NCBI RefSeq assembly: GCF_003583765.1
Contig: NZ_QXQA01000018.1
Coordinates: 62,001-126,000 of the forward strand
Direction: 5' to 3'
DNA: 64,000 nt
Source: Paenibacillus nanensis
Lineage (GTDB): Bacteria > Bacillota > Bacilli > Paenibacillales > Paenibacillaceae
Position 1 is the stretch's first letter; each line of letters begins with the position of its first letter. This document shows positions 7,600 through 16,658 of the stretch, one piece after another. Below the pieces are notes generated by a model. That model ran no database searches, was not told the DNA's origin, and was given only the letters and a program-made list of their open reading frames with translations. The translations under genes and the position numbers were made by a program.

Positions 7600-8149
7600 A
7601 GATCAGATCCGCGCCATTATCGTTTTCCGTATAGATCGAAATGAGCACGATTGCCGTGTCGTCCCCGATATTTCGGACTAAATGGGGTGTACAAGCATTC
7701 CAGCTAAAGGAATCGCCTTCTCCGAATTCCGCTCCATCCTCGCCTTGCTCCGCGTATATTCTCCCTTTCATGACCAAATGGACCTCCTCGCCTTCATGTG
7801 CGTGAGGCGCATCGCCGGTAGTAGCGCCAGGAGGAAATTCTACGATCCTCATACGCACGTTTTTTGTGGAGCTCAAGTGTTCCACTTTGAGGTTATCGGA
7901 ACCGCTTGTTGTGAGTGTCCGCTCGTCTTTCCGGACAATCCGCATCCGCTCTTCTTTCTTTAAGAGCAAATAAGCTAGCGGCACGTTCAGCGCCTCGGCT
8001 ATATTTTCCAGCGTTGAGATAGACGGCGAAGTTTTATTGGTTTCAACCTGACTCATAAAGCCCTGGGAGAGGCCGGTTGCTTCGCAAATTTGAGCGATGG
8101 TAATATTTTTCCGCTTTCTGATCGCTCGTATCGTAGAGCCAATATCCAT
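7598..8149 (-). CDS. XRE family regulator with C-terminal cupin domain
   Basis: A 183-aa two-domain regulator. Residues 5-60 form a Cro/CI helix-turn-helix (I-R-A-I-R-K-R-K-N-I-T-I-A-Q-I-C-E-A-T-G-L-S-Q-G-F-M-S-Q-V-E). Residues about 110-180 form a cupin with P-H-A-H-E-G-E-E-V-H and the second motif G-D-S-F-S-W-N-A-C-T-P-H, keeping likely metal ligands. Such HTH-cupin proteins sense small ligands and repress nearby transport or catabolic genes. It is divergent from the DoxX-hydrolase-dioxygenase-permease operon at 8292, its most probable target. Confidence 0.92.
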   Translation of the reverse strand: MDIGSTIRAIRKRKNITIAQICEATGLSQGFMSQVETNKTSPSISTLENIAEALNVPLAYLLLKKEERMRIVRKDERTLTTSGSDNLKVEHLSSTKNVRMRIVEFPPGATTGDAPHAHEGEEVHLVMKGRIYAEQGEDGAEFGEGDSFSWNACTPHLVRNIGDDTAIVLISIYTENDNGADLI

Positions 8150-8210
8150 TGGATCACACCTTTAAAATATTTGTAATACAAAACTTGTTTTAATATTATC
8201 AATATTTCTG

Positions 8211-8238
8211 TTGACAAGTCAATTCGACTTGCGATAAA
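8211..8238 (+). promoter_or_regulatory. Promoter of the DoxX-dioxygenase operon
   Basis: A consensus TTGACA (8211-8216) is followed, after 16 bases, by GATAAA. AAGTCAATTCGACTT, an imperfect inverted repeat, fills the spacer and is a natural operator site for the divergent XRE-cupin protein. Confidence 0.6.
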
Positions 8239-8291
8239 TTACTCATGTAGAAAATATATTTCTATTACTAATATTGTGAGGAGAGAAGTTC

Positions 8292-8696
8292 ATGAATAGA
8301 ACAGCTGTCGTTTCGATTATTATGCGAGTCGTGCTGGGCATTATATTTGTATTTCACGGCGCAGATAAGCTTCAAATGGGACTTAGCAATGTAGAAGCGT
8401 GGTTTAGCTCGATAGGTATTCCGGGGTTTCTAGCTTACGTCGTAACGGTGCTTGAGCTTGTCGGCGGCATTTTGCTGATCTTGGGCCTGTTCACTCGTTA
8501 TGTATCCGGACTGTTTGTTATGATGCTCATCGGCGCGATCGTGACGGCGAAGCTGCCGGCAGGTCTTCTTGGGAACGGTCAATCGGCTGGCTATGAGTTA
8601 GATCTTGCTTTCATTCTGGTCTCGTTATATTTGGCAGTTGCCGACCAATCGCCTTTGTCCGTCGACCGTTTCATGACGAGCAAGCGCAGTAAATAA
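8292..8696 (+). CDS. DoxX family membrane protein (MhqP/CatD-like)
   Basis: A 134-aa protein with four predicted membrane helices (about 8-26, 48-68, 74-94, 104-124) and the DoxX motifs F-H-G-A-D-K-L and V-T-V-L-E-L-V-G-G-I-L-L-I-L-G. In Bacillus, DoxX-like CatD and MhqP are encoded with extradiol dioxygenases and induced by catechol and quinones. Here the gene likewise leads an operon with a hydrolase and an extradiol dioxygenase. Ribosome site GTGAGGAGAG. The shared gene order is the main reason for the MhqP/CatD comparison. Confidence 0.88.
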   Translation: MNRTAVVSIIMRVVLGIIFVFHGADKLQMGLSNVEAWFSSIGIPGFLAYVVTVLELVGGILLILGLFTRYVSGLFVMMLIGAIVTAKLPAGLLGNGQSAGYELDLAFILVSLYLAVADQSPLSVDRFMTSKRSK

Positions 8697-8719
8697 CTTT
8701 TGACAGGGAGGACAGCAGG

Positions 8720-9379
8720 ATGAATCCAATTTATGAATATGACATACACATGCCGGGCGATGTTGAGCCTGGCCGAAGCTATCCGGTTATTTTCACTTTG
8801 CACGGCAAAGGTTCAAATGAAGGAAATATGTTCGGCCTCGTATCTTCGATGGCAAACGATTTTATTATTATAGGCATTCGCGGCAATCTGCCGCTTGGCG
8901 CCGGTTACCAGTATTATGATTTGAAGAGTTTAGGAAACCCGATTCGCGAAATGTTTGATGAAGCGGTTCAAAACCTGGAAGCGTTCATTCGTTACGCGAC
9001 TGCCAAGTACCCGATCGATCCCGGCAAACGTTATTTGCTGGGCTTCAGCCAAGGCGCCATTTTGACTATGACGCTAGCGCTTGTAATGGGGGAGCAGCTG
9101 AAGGGGATCGTCGCTTTGAACGGATATATTCCTGACTTTGTGAAAACCGAGTATCCGATTCGAAGCATAAAAGACGTTTCGGTATTTGTGTCGCATGGCG
9201 AATTTGACTCGGTGTTCCCGGTTCGCATTGGTCATGAGACGGCCGCGTATTTGCGGGAACGAACGGACCGCTTAACCTTTAAGCTCTATTCGGCCGACCA
9301 CGGCGTAACGGTAGAGAATCAGCGCGATTTTGCAAATTGGCTTGTGCAGGATGCCGGTTTGACTACAATAGAGGAGTGA
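8720..9379 (+). CDS. Phospholipase/carboxylesterase-family hydrolase (MhqD-like)
   Basis: A 219-aa alpha/beta hydrolase of the phospholipase/carboxylesterase family. The elements are visible in order: F-T-L-H-G-K-G at about 27 (oxyanion), nucleophile elbow L-G-F-S-Q-G-A with Ser at about 112, Asp in V-S-H-G-E-F-D-S-V-F-P at about 165, and His in S-A-D-H-G-V-T at about 198. The length is normal. B. subtilis MhqD, a hydrolase induced by methylhydroquinone, sits beside a dioxygenase in the same way. It follows doxX by 23 bases and precedes the dioxygenase by 7, clearly one operon. Confidence 0.88.
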   Translation: MNPIYEYDIHMPGDVEPGRSYPVIFTLHGKGSNEGNMFGLVSSMANDFIIIGIRGNLPLGAGYQYYDLKSLGNPIREMFDEAVQNLEAFIRYATAKYPIDPGKRYLLGFSQGAILTMTLALVMGEQLKGIVALNGYIPDFVKTEYPIRSIKDVSVFVSHGEFDSVFPVRIGHETAAYLRERTDRLTFKLYSADHGVTVENQRDFANWLVQDAGLTTIEE

Positions 9380-9386
9380 GAGAACG

Positions 9387-10157
9387 ATGATGCCATCGTA
9401 TTTTTTTGCGCACGGCGCCCCGTCGATTGTGCTCGAGGATAATGAATATACACAGCTGCTTAAGAAGTTTAAAGAAAATACGCCAAAACCGAAAGCGATC
9501 GTGTTATTTTCCGCTCATTGGGAAGAGGCGGCGCAAACGATCGGTGCCGCTGAAACCTTCGAAACGATTTATGATTTCGGAGGGTTTCAAGAGGAGCTGT
9601 ACCGGATGACTTATCCGGCACAAACCGACCGCTCCCTGGCCGGTCAGATCCAATCCTTGTTCGCCAAACAGGGCATTCAAAGCGTTATCGACGAAAAAAG
9701 AGGCTTGGACCATGGGGCTTGGGCGGTGCTTAAGCTGTTATATCCGGAGGCGGACATTCCGGTCGTTGCCCTTTCCGTCAACCGTTATTTGACCAATGAG
9801 CAGCAGTACCAGATCGGCAAGACGCTTACGGAGCTTCGCGAGCAGGATGTTCTCATTATCGGAAGCGGGGGAACCGTTCATAATTTAAGGAGATTGAATT
9901 GGCGTTCTGAAGGCATAGATCCATGGGCGGAGCAATTCGACAGCTGGCTTCAAAGCAAGCTTGAGGCGTGGGATACGGAGGCGCTGTTCAACTATCGCGA
10001 GCTGGCTCCTTATGCCGAGGAAGCCGTTCCAACGAACGAGCACTTTATTCCGCTTCTGCTGGCCATGGGAACGGGTGACGCCAACCGTCAGGCGAAGCTG
10101 CTGCACCGCAGCTACCAATACGGCAATTTAAGCTTGAGCTGCTGGCAATTTCATTAA
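9387..10157 (+). CDS. Class III extradiol ring-cleavage dioxygenase (DODA/LigB type)
   Basis: A 256-aa protein of the YgiD/DODA (LigB) group. Metal-binding His are visible in F-F-A-H-G-A-P-S (His9), S-A-H-W-E-E (about 46) and T-V-H-N-L-R-R (about 170), with the conserved D-F-G-G-F-Q-E-E-L-Y and L-D-H-G-A-W-A-V-L blocks. These enzymes open catechol-like rings using Fe(II). The operon with DoxX and a hydrolase suggests detoxification of catechols or quinone-derived thiol adducts. It starts ATG-ATG after GAGGAG; either codon could be used. Confidence 0.9.
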   Translation: MMPSYFFAHGAPSIVLEDNEYTQLLKKFKENTPKPKAIVLFSAHWEEAAQTIGAAETFETIYDFGGFQEELYRMTYPAQTDRSLAGQIQSLFAKQGIQSVIDEKRGLDHGAWAVLKLLYPEADIPVVALSVNRYLTNEQQYQIGKTLTELREQDVLIIGSGGTVHNLRRLNWRSEGIDPWAEQFDSWLQSKLEAWDTEALFNYRELAPYAEEAVPTNEHFIPLLLAMGTGDANRQAKLLHRSYQYGNLSLSCWQFH

Positions 10158-10180
10158 CGAATTGAAAGAGGGCGGGTCGG

Positions 10181-11542
10181 ATGACATCCGCAGCTAGAGC
10201 GGCAGTGGAGAGGACGCTTCTTTTCTCCATTGCCGCGGTTTATTTGGCATTTCAACTGACTCAGCTCGAGATGCTTATTTTTTTGCAGGGAGGCTTGGTG
10301 CTTCTCGCGATCGCCATGCTGCTGCCTAAGCTGAAAGGGACGACGTTCTGGCTGACCCTCAGCTTTATGGCGATCGGTGTTGTCCTATTAAGCGTTCAGA
10401 AAGCGGCGCCTCGGGTATGGTTCGAGTCGGCCGGCATAAACGTCACGATCGTCACGTTGTTCCTTTTTGCCCCGTTGTTCGGTATTCCCGTACGGATTCC
10501 GGCATACGTCGAAGCGTTAAAACGTTTTTTTGAACAACGGCTCCGCAGCAAAACGGCTTTATTCGCGGGAACGCAGCTGCTTACGCAGGTGATGGGAGTA
10601 TTTATTAATGTCGGCTCCATCTCCGTCGTCTATCACATGGTGTTCGTAAAGCCGCAGCATGGGATGACCCGGCTGCTGGCGAATGCGATGAACCGCGGCT
10701 TTGCGGGGGCTATTCTTTGGTCGCCGTATTTCGCCGCGATGACGCTCGTTACTACGTCTCTCGGGCTGTCCTGGTCATCGGTTTTGTTTTATATGGCAGG
10801 GCTGGCTGTTCTAAGCATCGCCGTAAGCTGGACCGTTGATCTAAGGGAGCTTAACCGCGCTGAAATGGAGAAGCAGCCGGAGACGGTTAAGATGGAGGAA
10901 CACCGCGCGTCACTGCCGATGGGACTGGGACTTTATCTCGTCGCGGCCATTGCCGTCATTATATCGATGGAACAGGTTATTCCTCTGCCCATGGTCATCT
11001 TAATTTGCATCGCGGCGGTTTTATTTCCGCTGATCTGGTGTTTGGCTAAGGGAGAGACGGCTGTGTACAGGAGCGGGATTAAAAATCATGTAACCGTTAC
11101 ATTGCCTGCTTTACAGAAGGAAATGACGCTGTTTATGGCCGCCGGCTTCTTCAGCGGTTCGATCGGCGTCACGAATCTTGGATCATACGTCCCGTCACTG
11201 CTGGGCGATATTCCGCTGCCGATATCCGTTACGTTTACGGTATTGACGATCCTTCTGATTGCGGGAACCTCTTTGATCGGCCTTCATCCTATTGTGCCTG
11301 TCACGCTGCTTGCCGGCGGCATTGACCCGCTCTCCGTTCAAATTACTCCGGTTTACTTCGCGGTGCTGCTGCTGGGCAGCTGGGCCTTATCCAATCCGAT
11401 ATCGCCTGCCTCCGCTGTAAACAATTTGCTTGCGGGCTTATTGAAAAAGCCAGTGTTTGAGATGGCCTCGCCGAATTACAAGTTTGCAGGGTGTATGGCC
11501 GTTGCGCTGTTCATATATTTGATGACGATAGTTGGAAAATGA
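10181..11542 (+). CDS. Multi-spanning permease (ion-transporter superfamily-like)
   Basis: A 453-aa, almost wholly hydrophobic protein with about 11-12 membrane helices and one hydrophilic loop at about 228-245. Conserved-looking re-entrant stretches include A-F-L-and-G-I-like A-L-S-N-P-I-S-P-A-S-A-V-N-N-L-L near 405-420 and N-R-G-F-A-G-A-I-L-W-S-P near 165, typical of the ArsB/NhaD/DctM type of anion transporter. The substrate is unknown. Placed last in the DoxX-dioxygenase operon (24-base gap, good ribosome site), it may move an aromatic acid or a ring-cleavage product. Confidence 0.7.
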   Translation: MTSAARAAVERTLLFSIAAVYLAFQLTQLEMLIFLQGGLVLLAIAMLLPKLKGTTFWLTLSFMAIGVVLLSVQKAAPRVWFESAGINVTIVTLFLFAPLFGIPVRIPAYVEALKRFFEQRLRSKTALFAGTQLLTQVMGVFINVGSISVVYHMVFVKPQHGMTRLLANAMNRGFAGAILWSPYFAAMTLVTTSLGLSWSSVLFYMAGLAVLSIAVSWTVDLRELNRAEMEKQPETVKMEEHRASLPMGLGLYLVAAIAVIISMEQVIPLPMVILICIAAVLFPLIWCLAKGETAVYRSGIKNHVTVTLPALQKEMTLFMAAGFFSGSIGVTNLGSYVPSLLGDIPLPISVTFTVLTILLIAGTSLIGLHPIVPVTLLAGGIDPLSVQITPVYFAVLLLGSWALSNPISPASAVNNLLAGLLKKPVFEMASPNYKFAGCMAVALFIYLMTIVGK

Positions 11543-11544
11543 AG

Positions 11545-11584
11545 AGAGGCTGTTCCCATGCACGCTTGCAAGGGAACAGCCTCT
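11545..11584. terminator. Bidirectional terminator between convergent genes
   Basis: Perfect 13-bp stem AGAGGCTGTTCCC with its complement, 14-nt loop, lying in the 44 bases between the permease stop and the ParB-like stop. Tails are only moderately T-rich (TGTTAT on plus, TCATTTTCC on minus). Confidence 0.75.
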
Positions 11585-11586
11585 TG

Positions 11587-12714
11587 TTATGGTCTCAACC
11601 TTCTCCACTCGGCCAGCTGCTGCTCCAGCTTCGCGATCACCTCATCGATTTCATGCGGGAATAATGTATACTCCCCGTCATGAGACGAAGCGGATAGCTG
11701 CATAATCGTTTGCGTCATCTCCGCTTGGCGGGCGAGCTGGGCATGCAGCTGCTTCAACAGATCGGACACGTTGCCTTTTGGAGCTGGCGCGGCGGTTGCC
11801 GAAGCAGCTGCAACGGCAGGCGCGGCCTCGGACGTCGCAGCAGCGGCGCCAGCTGCAGAGCTTGGCTGCGCTGCAGGCTCAGCAGCGGCTGCGGCGCTTT
11901 GCGGAACGGCGTTCCCGGTGCTTGCCGCCGTGTGTGAAGCGGCAGCGGCAGGCTTCGAGGCAGTCGGCGCATCCTCCTGCTCCGCCTGTTTCTTCGCCCG
12001 CTCCTTGCGGTTCTGCTCGTAGACGGACCACGTTTCAATTAACCCGGGGCCGTTCTTCAGCAGCAGCTTCTCCTTCGTGCTGTCCGAGATTGTTTTGTCC
12101 TTGAACAGCTTGGCGATTTTTTTGACGTCGCTGACGGGCAGCTCGTCCCTGGCCGCGATCAGCGCGAGCGGATCGCGATGCTCCATCGGCAGATCCTTCA
12201 GCGGCATCAGCTGATCCTCCGTCAGCTTGTCCTTGCGGATTTCGATCCCGCTGACGATGAGCCTCTTCACGGCGGGACTGAATTTCAGCAGCTCCATTTT
12301 ATTTTTGATATAGCTCTCCGGTTTACCCAGCTTGGCGGAAAGAAATTTGAGCGAGCTGCGGAAGCGGGAATCGTTCATCAGCTTGTCGAATGCTTCCGCT
12401 TCTTCGATCGGGGAGAAGCCTTCGCGCGTCAAATTTTCCGCAATCTGCTCCAAATAAATTTCCATCTCGTCCGTGGCGGTCGAGACGATGCAAGGGATCG
12501 TGGTTCGGCCTAACCGCTCGGAAGCTTTGTAACGGCGGTTGCCGTAAATAATTTTGTAGCGTCCGTCTCCCGTTGTTCTAACTTTAATGGGGGAGAGCAG
12601 CCCCAGCTCCTCAATGCTTCGCATCAGCTCCTGAAGCGCTTCTTCGTCGAACTGGTATCTCGGCTGGTCTTTGTCTTCGTCGATCAAGGCCATAGGAAGT
12701 TCAATAATATCCAT
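11587..12714 (-). CDS. Orphan ParB/RepB/Spo0J-like nuclease-fold protein
   Basis: A 375-aa protein. The ParB N-domain is clear: D-E-D-K-D-Q-P-R-Y-Q-F-D (box I), I-Y-G-N-R-R-Y-K-A-S-E-R-L-G (box II, with N in place of the usual E of G-E-R-R), and E-N-L-T-R-E-G-F-S-P-I-E-E-A-E-A-F. A KorB-like helical domain follows, including a G-K-P-E-S-Y-I-K-N-K-M recognition segment. Residues about 245-320 are an Ala/Pro-rich linker, then a short helical C-terminus. There is no ParA partner and no origin nearby, so it is a stand-alone regulator or segregation-related protein rather than the chromosomal Spo0J. Confidence 0.85.
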   Translation of the reverse strand: MDIIELPMALIDEDKDQPRYQFDEEALQELMRSIEELGLLSPIKVRTTGDGRYKIIYGNRRYKASERLGRTTIPCIVSTATDEMEIYLEQIAENLTREGFSPIEEAEAFDKLMNDSRFRSSLKFLSAKLGKPESYIKNKMELLKFSPAVKRLIVSGIEIRKDKLTEDQLMPLKDLPMEHRDPLALIAARDELPVSDVKKIAKLFKDKTISDSTKEKLLLKNGPGLIETWSVYEQNRKERAKKQAEQEDAPTASKPAAAASHTAASTGNAVPQSAAAAAEPAAQPSSAAGAAAATSEAAPAVAAASATAAPAPKGNVSDLLKQLHAQLARQAEMTQTIMQLSASSHDGEYTLFPHEIDEVIAKLEQQLAEWRRLRP

Positions 12715-12905
12715 GTTGATTCTCCTATTCTTACTGTCATTAACGCAACATTCGTTCGTATGGGATGCATCTATTATATACCAGCTTGATCCCTCTTGGT
12801 GAAAATTTTGGTTGGGCGGGAAAGATAATTGTAAAATTGTGTAACTAAATCCGTTTCTTTTCGTCTATTAGGCTGAAATCATCTTCTTGCGACAGGAGCG
12901 TATGC

Positions 12906-14510
12906 ATGAATAAACATATGACCATTACGATTGCGGTATCTCTAGTCATGATCTTCCTGCTGATTATGCCTGCGTTCGACAACGAGAGGACAATGAACGC
13001 GGCTATTTCGGAAGAAACCGTTGAAGTGCGGGAGAGAGCGGGAGTGCTGGACGAAGCCCCAACCGACAAGGTTAACGGATTGAATGCGGACCATACAGCA
13101 GGCGATATTCCAACTTCCGAACAAAAGGTAATAGCGAAAGCAGAGCCGGCCGAACACGGATTCCGGCTTTCGTTCGAAGACGGCGGGGAGGGCTATGTGC
13201 AAACCGCAGCAATAGATGCGTATGGGGATGTTGCCGTCCATCTGACCGAACGGGAAGCCGCCGGAAAGAACTACTACGAGATGATCGTCGTTCGGCCGGA
13301 CCGGATGGAGGCTCAAGCATACCCGCTTTACTCGGCAGACGCGGTAGAACAGCCCTTTTATCAAAAAGTGAAAATCATCAATGAAAAAAAAGCCTTGTTC
13401 TTGAAGCGCACCGTCCATGAAGGCATGATCAACTATGAGCTGGCCCTTTTTTACCTCGAAACGGGCGGACACGGAACGCTGCCTGCTTTCTGGAGCGTCC
13501 CGGTCGGCAGCGAGGAAGCCGGCGAGGATTTCTTGGCAAGCGCTCATTACGCGCAGGACGATGACGGCAGAACGACAAAAGTATTGCTGACCAGCTTCCT
13601 AGGCAAGATGTGGCTGGCTGATTTGGATAAGGGCAGCATTTACGGTCATGGCGGGCAAACGTTTCCGGCCTTCGGCGATCTCGGCAGCAAGCCCATAAGA
13701 GAGTTGATCTATCCAACTCCCCAATTAGACCGGTTTATCTATAACTTTACCGAAAAGGACCAGATTCACGTAAGCAATCACTTTATGCTTGCGGATACAT
13801 TAAGCGGAAAAGTGCTGAAGCTGTTCAGCGTGGATGACGGCATGGCGCTGTCCGATCCGGGCCCTGTTTGGAACCGCGAAGGTACGGCGTTTTTCCTGGA
13901 ATACGCTTCGAAGGGCAACGAGATGGGCGAGTATTACGATAACAGCAATGCCGTCGCCGCGGAAGAAATTGCATTCTTCGACCGTGACGGTAAGCGGGTC
14001 GGGATGCTTAAAGCCGAATCAGGCGAGCGGATAAACGTGTATGAATGGCTGGATGAGCAGCGCCTTTTAATAGAAGCGTATAAGCCGAAGCCAGTATCGG
14101 ATACCGTCTGGAGTAAAGACGAAATTCGATACAAAGAATATGATCTTCGTACGGGCAAGCTGACGTCATACGGTTCCGTGAAAGAAGCAAACGCGCTCAA
14201 GGAGCTTGTCCTCCTTCCGCTGCGGCGGGAAGGTACGACGTTTGATTCGAAAGCTTTTGTCGCCCTGGATCGTCAAAATCGTCAAATATGGGAGCCGAAC
14301 CTTGATGGAAGGGCGTCCCTGTCAACGGATGGAAGCTTGTATATCCAGACTTGGAACGGGGATAGCAGTGTCATTTACAAGTGGGATACGGCAATGAAAG
14401 AGCTTGTTGAAGCGGCTAACGATAGCGATATTCGTCTAGCTGTCGGCACATGGCTTGCGGCCGCCGAACGGGAAGGAAGCGGTTTTATTTACCGCAATAC
14501 GGAGGAATAG
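12906..14510 (+). CDS. Secreted or membrane-anchored protein of unknown function, beta-propeller-like
   Basis: A 534-aa protein with an N-terminal hydrophobic segment (residues 5-22) that can serve as signal anchor; no lipobox Cys. The rest is soluble and acidic, with repeated short beta segments such as V-W-N-R-E-G-T-A-F-F-L-E-Y and V-Y-E-W-L-D-E-Q-R-L-L-I-E-A-Y, which resemble blades of TolB/YncE-type propellers. I do not recognise a named family. It starts after CAGGAG. The FAD oxidoreductase gene follows 43 bases after its stop and may be co-transcribed. Confidence 0.75.
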   Translation: MNKHMTITIAVSLVMIFLLIMPAFDNERTMNAAISEETVEVRERAGVLDEAPTDKVNGLNADHTAGDIPTSEQKVIAKAEPAEHGFRLSFEDGGEGYVQTAAIDAYGDVAVHLTEREAAGKNYYEMIVVRPDRMEAQAYPLYSADAVEQPFYQKVKIINEKKALFLKRTVHEGMINYELALFYLETGGHGTLPAFWSVPVGSEEAGEDFLASAHYAQDDDGRTTKVLLTSFLGKMWLADLDKGSIYGHGGQTFPAFGDLGSKPIRELIYPTPQLDRFIYNFTEKDQIHVSNHFMLADTLSGKVLKLFSVDDGMALSDPGPVWNREGTAFFLEYASKGNEMGEYYDNSNAVAAEEIAFFDRDGKRVGMLKAESGERINVYEWLDEQRLLIEAYKPKPVSDTVWSKDEIRYKEYDLRTGKLTSYGSVKEANALKELVLLPLRREGTTFDSKAFVALDRQNRQIWEPNLDGRASLSTDGSLYIQTWNGDSSVIYKWDTAMKELVEAANDSDIRLAVGTWLAAAEREGSGFIYRNTEE

Positions 14511-14553
14511 CTGAATATTTTTCTGTTTTTTCCAGTGGAAAAAGAAGATAATT

Positions 14554-16512
14554 TTGGCTGAAAATCCGAATACTAAAGCGCATGGACACGGGGAGGTGAA
14601 CTGCCTGTTACAGCGCAAATCGAAAGCAGCGATAACTTGGTTAACGGCGGCGGTCATCTTGCTTATTCTGGCAGGCGCCGGCCTTTGGGCTTGGCGGGGC
14701 GGAGCATGGCGCTTCGCGCAAAGCGGCCAGGTTCCGCTTCCTAAGCTTGAACAAGAGGCTCGATATAGCGAGAGATACGACGTTATTGTAGCCGGAACGG
14801 ATCCCGAGGGCGTAGCGGCCGCGTTATCCGCTGCGCGGCATGGGCTTGACGTGCTGCTTGTTGACGGCAAAGGAAGAGATCGGCTGGGCGGGCTTATTAC
14901 GCTGGGATGGCTGAATTCCTTGGACTTAAATTTTGCGCCGGCGTCTGCCCGGCCTTCAGGAGAACGCGAATTTTTGAATAAAGGCATCTTTCAGGAATGG
15001 TACGATCAATTAGGCGGCACCTCAATCGATGTCGTGGAAGCGGCGGCGGCTTTGCACAGGATGGTAGCGGATGAGCCTCGGATACATGTGCACATGGGTG
15101 TTCAGTCGATGAAACCGATGATGAACGGCCGTGATGTCGTCGGCATGATCATCGTCGATGAAGAGAGCGTTGAACGGTCAATCGGGGCAAGCGCCGTCAT
15201 CGACGCTACGCAGGATGGCGATATCGCAGCGTTAGCTGGGGTTCCCTATACGGTAGGACGAGAGGATCTCGGCAACCCCGAAGCGCGCATGGCGGTGACG
15301 CTGGTATTTAAAATGAGCGGTGTGACCGATACGATTTGGAAGTCTTTCGGCGAACGCGAAGATACCGGCATCGATAAAAAAAGCGCATGGGGATTTCTTG
15401 ACGCCAGACTTTACGAATCGACCGACCCGGACCGGGTAGCCCTGCGGGGGCTGAATATCGGCCGGCAGAACGACGACAGTATTCTCATTAACGCGATGCA
15501 TCTGTTCGGGATCGACCCGCTGGATCCGAAGTCGGTGGAAGAAGGAATGAAGCTGGGCAAAGAGGAAGCGCCGAGAATCGCCGCATATTTGAAGAAGCAG
15601 TTCAAGGAGATGGAGAAGCTCGAATACGCCGGCACGGCTCCGGAGCTGTATATCCGGGAGTCTCGGCATATTAGAGGCGAATATCGGCTTACGATGGCCG
15701 ATGTGATGGAGAACCGCGACTTCTGGGATGCGATTGCTTACGGCTCTTACGATGTCGATATTCAGCGGCTAAGCCGCGAGGATACCGGAGCGATAATGAT
15801 GTCGCCGCTTCAATACGGCGTACCGTTTCGCTCGCTGGTACCCCTTGACGTGAACAGGCTTCTCGTTGTCGGGCGGGCGGCCAGCTTCGACTCTTTGCCC
15901 CATGGAAGCGCGCGGGTTGTGCCGCTCGGCATGGCGACGGGGGAAGCGGCGGGCGCCGCGGCTAAGCTCGCGATATCGAACGGAATGAGCTTCCGGGAGC
16001 TGTCGCGCTCCAAAGAGGCGATCGAAGAGCTGCGCGCGATGCTGACCAAAGCCGGCATGGATCTGACCTACTATGCAACGGAGAAGCCGGAATATAGGAA
16101 GCATCCGGCATACAAAGCGCTGCTTGCCGCCGTTAGCATGAATATGACGATCGGCGGCTACGACAACAACCGATGGGATTTGGACGGGCCGGTATCGCCG
16201 AAGAGCTTCCGCAATATGATGAAGCGGCTGAAGACGATGCATCCCGCGTATTTTAAAGGGAGCTACATAAACGCCGCTCCGATAATAGAAGATAAGGATA
16301 CGCTCTCGCTGGATGAAGCAGCGCACGGCTTATGCTTGATGGCGGGGGTCGAGACGGCACCCCGGAAAGCGGTAAGCTTGCTTTTAAAACGGGGCTGGGT
16401 ATCGAGTCCGGTGGTACAAAGCATGAAAAATAAACAGAAGATGACAAATGGAGATACCTTTATGCTGATCCGCGATATGATGGAATTTTACGCGGGAACG
16501 GTGTACGAATGA
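14554..16512 (+). CDS. Membrane-anchored FAD-dependent oxidoreductase
   Basis: Up to 652 aa. A membrane helix at about 27-46 is followed by an extracytoplasmic FAD domain of the PF12831 type: Y-D-V-I-V-A-G-T-D-P-E-G-V-A-A-A-L-S-A-A-R near 75, where the middle Gly of G-x-G-x-x-G is Asp, then G-R-D-R-L-G-G-L-I-T-L-G-W-L-N near 110. The C-terminal V-V-G-R-A-A-S-F-D ... G-S-A-R-V-V-P-L-G-M-A-T-G-E-A-A-G is the second FAD contact. Substrate unknown. The start is uncertain: TTG 14554 has only a weak ribosome site, while a strong GGGGAGGTGA lies just before an in-frame CTG at 14605. Confidence 0.82.
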   Translation: MAENPNTKAHGHGEVNCLLQRKSKAAITWLTAAVILLILAGAGLWAWRGGAWRFAQSGQVPLPKLEQEARYSERYDVIVAGTDPEGVAAALSAARHGLDVLLVDGKGRDRLGGLITLGWLNSLDLNFAPASARPSGEREFLNKGIFQEWYDQLGGTSIDVVEAAAALHRMVADEPRIHVHMGVQSMKPMMNGRDVVGMIIVDEESVERSIGASAVIDATQDGDIAALAGVPYTVGREDLGNPEARMAVTLVFKMSGVTDTIWKSFGEREDTGIDKKSAWGFLDARLYESTDPDRVALRGLNIGRQNDDSILINAMHLFGIDPLDPKSVEEGMKLGKEEAPRIAAYLKKQFKEMEKLEYAGTAPELYIRESRHIRGEYRLTMADVMENRDFWDAIAYGSYDVDIQRLSREDTGAIMMSPLQYGVPFRSLVPLDVNRLLVVGRAASFDSLPHGSARVVPLGMATGEAAGAAAKLAISNGMSFRELSRSKEAIEELRAMLTKAGMDLTYYATEKPEYRKHPAYKALLAAVSMNMTIGGYDNNRWDLDGPVSPKSFRNMMKRLKTMHPAYFKGSYINAAPIIEDKDTLSLDEAAHGLCLMAGVETAPRKAVSLLLKRGWVSSPVVQSMKNKQKMTNGDTFMLIRDMMEFYAGTVYE

Positions 16513-16520
16513 CAATAGCG

Positions 16521-16560
16521 GGACAATCAATCCGTGGAGGGTTGATTGTCCTTTTTTTTT
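16521..16560 (+). terminator. Rho-independent terminator
   Basis: Ten-base-pair stem GGACAATCAA with complement, 11-nt loop, then nine T. It ends the FAD oxidoreductase transcript. Confidence 0.9.
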
Positions 16561-16597
16561 GGCTATGCGGTTTGTGAAGTTTCATCCGATTTTGTTG

Positions 16598-16626
16598 TTT
16601 ACATACATACAGAATGTATGTTAAAT
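16598..16626 (+). promoter_or_regulatory. Promoter with embedded operator for the VOC-TetR operon
   Basis: TTTACA (16598-16603) and TTAAAT (16621-16626) with a 17-bp spacer. The perfect inverted repeat ACATACAT-N5-ATGTATGT (16601-16621) fills the space between the boxes, so a bound dimer would block RNA polymerase. The downstream TetR gene is the obvious binder. Confidence 0.7.
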
Positions 16627-16658
16627 TGTTGGTAGAAAACGATAAAGGAGAATGATTG

